This document shows, one piece after another, positions 5,428 through 7,415 of a DNA stretch of 7,415 nt. A program made the position numbers and the translations under genes. Under the pieces are notes generated by a model. The model was not told the origin of the DNA, did no database searches, and saw only the letters and a list, made by a program, of their open reading frames with translations. The DNA is from Phycisphaerae bacterium. Its GTDB lineage: Bacteria; Planctomycetota; Phycisphaerae; UBA1845. The DNA lies in assembly GCA_029260195.1 (NCBI GenBank), contig JAJDDS010000279.1:1-7415 (forward strand), written 5' to 3'. Each line of letters begins with the position of its first letter. Positions within the stretch are counted from its first letter, which is position 1.

Positions 5428-7413
5428 CTACTTCAGTGCCACCACGCGGATGCCTTCCCGCGCGAAGACGTCCGCAAAAAAACGCTCGTCGTGCAGCCGT
5501 TCAAGGTGCGACCATCGCCGGCGTTCGAGCCCTCCGAGAAAAACGTGCGTGATACCGTATCCGCGAAGCACCGCGTAGGTCTTAGCGGGATCCCGGCCGT
5601 GGGCCAACTCGACCGCGACCGACTCCGCGCAGCGCAAGTAGGCCTCCCGGTCGAGCGGATCGAACACCATGACGTCCTCCTGCGGACCGATCACCCCGAG
5701 CTGACGGCGGACGACCTGCGCCAGCACGGCTCGATCCCCGGCGACATCCGGTTGAACCACAGCGTCGCGCGGCAGTTCGTATCGCATGAAACGGTGGGCG
5801 GCTCGTTCGGCGTCGCGCACAGCCATCGCCGGTGCGTCGAGGCGTCGATCGGCAAGGGGTGGCTCGATGAAACGTCGGACGGCCGACATGGGCGCTTCCC
5901 AGAAGCCCATCGTCAACCCGGCAGCCAGGATGAACCCCATCGCCACTCCCGCGGCGCGGCGATACGGGAAATCTTCGACCGGTCGCCAGCCGAACGGGTT
6001 CCACCAGCGCGACGTCCCGCACCGCGCCGACACCGCGCACGAGGCTGCGATCGACGTGAACAGGAGCGGTAACATGATGATGCGCTGGCCGAACGCGTTG
6101 AAGCGCATGTCACTGTGGAATATCACCGGCCCAGCCAGACCGAGGCAACCCGCCAGCATGAGCCAGCGCATCCCGTCGTCGCGCCAGAACTTGCGCCACA
6201 TGGCGAGACCCACCATGGGTAGAAACAGCGCGCGGGCTCCGAATTCGATCGCCAGGACAAATGGCAGATCCAACACATTTGCGAGGATTCCGGGCCCGAC
6301 CAGTCGCCCCAACACGGCGTACCGGTTCTCCGGCCACTCGGCGGAGAGGCTACCCCCGTGGCGCGCGCTTGACTCGGCGAATCCCTCCAGCAGCGGCCAA
6401 CTCAGCGCGGTCATCAGAAGTCCCACCACCAACGCTCCCGGTATCCATCGCGGTTTTGTCAGTACCAACAATCCCATCGCCGGTAACGCACCGATCGCCA
6501 CCCACACGCTTGATCCGATGGCTGCCGCCCCCAGGGCCGGCCCCAGAATCAGCCACCCCCACCATCGACCGCGAACGGACAGGACGTAGGCGCCCACCAG
6601 GATCACGAGCACGCCGGTGACGTTTTGCGGCGCCCAGATCATCTGATTGAGGACGTTGTGTATGCGGTATTCGTGCCGCGCCCAGGCGTCCATGACGATG
6701 ACCGGCTGACCGATATCGATCATGTGGGGAATCAGCGGTATGACATCGAGCGCTCCGATCACGGTGACGAGCGCGGAGGCCAGCGATGCGCGACTCTCCG
6801 AACCCGTGAAGCGTTTGGTGAAGAGATACACCATCCCGGTGGTCGCCATCGCCACGAGCGCACTGCCCATCCCGTACGCCAGCTCGATGCTCAACGCGCC
6901 GCCGGACCACAGGCGGACGGTCGCGGGGATCAAATAGAAGAAGTGATAGTAATGGACCGGCTCGTTGGCTCCGTCGGCGTAGAAGATGTTGCCCAGCGGG
7001 AGCGACATACGGTCGAGTGACGCGAGGATCGCATGATGTTTGATGAAATCGTGGATCTGTGACGCTTGGGGATAGCCCAGCAGTTCCGTCGGCCAGTAGG
7101 GCAGGATCACGGTGGCAGTCAGAAGCAATCCGACGATCCACGCACCCATGCGCGTGCGACGCGCGGCGAACGTCACGTCCCCCAGCGCGGCGGGTGCGTC
7201 CCGCCGCCCGAGCAATGCCATGGTCGAAACGATCACCCACATCGCCGCAGCCATTACCCGACCGTCGTGCGTGAAATGCCAGATCGGATTCAAAAGGAAT
7301 GGGACGATCGCCCACGAGAGTGCGAGGCTGAGGATGACGCGACCACCGCGCGACCACGTCGCCTCAATTCCGACCCAGCGCAGAAGTGCCCGACCGGGGA
7401 GGTACGCCAGCAG
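5428..7413 (-). CDS. Polytopic membrane protein, GT-C/DUF2298-like, 5' end outside window
   Basis: The frame is open for 661 residues to the window edge; the TTG at 7293 is not a real start, since 40 further residues upstream (including YLPGRALLRW and a hydrophobic helix) fit a membrane protein. About 12 or 13 membrane segments can be seen. Between early helices lies a loop with IHDFIKHHAILASL, then GNIFYADGANEPVHYYHFFY. This H-D, 'nP.Y', 'hYYhff' pattern resembles lipid-linked-sugar glycosyltransferases of the GT-C fold and the DUF2298 (Chlor_Arch_YYY) group. The soluble C-terminus contains YGITHVFLGGLERRRW, like the 'YgVdYVyvG.lEr' ending that I recall from that group. Likely role: an inner-membrane enzyme using a polyprenyl-phosphate sugar; substrate unknown. 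Other large membrane families of no known activity remain possible. Only a short N-terminal piece is probably missing. No clear terminator follows; a GC-only palindrome at 5413-5424 lacks a T-run. Confidence 0.72.
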   Translation of the reverse strand: MLAYLPGRALLRWVGIEATWSRGGRVILSLALSWAIVPFLLNPIWHFTHDGRVMAAAMWVIVSTMALLGRRDAPAALGDVTFAARRTRMGAWIVGLLLTATVILPYWPTELLGYPQASQIHDFIKHHAILASLDRMSLPLGNIFYADGANEPVHYYHFFYLIPATVRLWSGGALSIELAYGMGSALVAMATTGMVYLFTKRFTGSESRASLASALVTVIGALDVIPLIPHMIDIGQPVIVMDAWARHEYRIHNVLNQMIWAPQNVTGVLVILVGAYVLSVRGRWWGWLILGPALGAAAIGSSVWVAIGALPAMGLLVLTKPRWIPGALVVGLLMTALSWPLLEGFAESSARHGGSLSAEWPENRYAVLGRLVGPGILANVLDLPFVLAIEFGARALFLPMVGLAMWRKFWRDDGMRWLMLAGCLGLAGPVIFHSDMRFNAFGQRIIMLPLLFTSIAASCAVSARCGTSRWWNPFGWRPVEDFPYRRAAGVAMGFILAAGLTMGFWEAPMSAVRRFIEPPLADRRLDAPAMAVRDAERAAHRFMRYELPRDAVVQPDVAGDRAVLAQVVRRQLGVIGPQEDVMVFDPLDREAYLRCAESVAVELAHGRDPAKTYAVLRGYGITHVFLGGLERRRWSHLERLHDERFFADVFAREGIRVVALK

Positions 7414-7415
7414 TG

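Overview
This is a high-GC bacterial chromosome segment with two convergent gene blocks separated by about 1.56 kb of repeat-rich DNA without a firm gene. The polysaccharide genes, the LOG protein and the large membrane protein, together with interspersed sequences that read as NEPT/KRTH-type and YRSLTVAA-type peptides, suggest a planctomycete or a similar environmental bacterium. That assignment rests on recall of such repeats, not on a search, and is tentative.

Left block (plus strand, 1-2614). An exopolysaccharide or capsule cluster enters from outside the window. It contains the C-terminal end of a chain-length determinant (Wzz/GumC type), a cytoplasmic bacterial tyrosine kinase (BY-kinase, CpsD/Wzc-kinase type) whose ATG overlaps the preceding stop by one base, and a GT4-like glycosyltransferase 99 bases further on. 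The expected division of labour is that membrane adaptor and kinase form a phosphorylation-controlled polymerisation and export switch, while the glycosyltransferase adds a sugar to the repeat unit.

Middle (2615-4173). This convergent intergenic region holds a purine-rich imperfect repeat, a short C-terminal remnant of an IS110-family transposase, a 24-bp tandem repeat (2.75 copies) with a diverged copy upstream, a sequence resembling a dispersed genomic element, one weak open frame, and a perfect 9-bp-arm inverted repeat overlapping a consensus TATAAT box. It looks like a place where mobile and repeat DNA has accumulated.

Right block (minus strand, 4174-7415). A LOG-family (TIGR00730-like) nucleotide-binding protein lies downstream of a large polytopic membrane protein. 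The membrane protein is open to the window edge and resembles GT-C or DUF2298-like integral membrane proteins. The two genes are 207 bases apart, and a weak promoter candidate and a 10-bp-period direct repeat lie between them.

I see no CRISPR array, RNA gene, toxin-antitoxin pair or clear new system. The most interesting material is the middle region.
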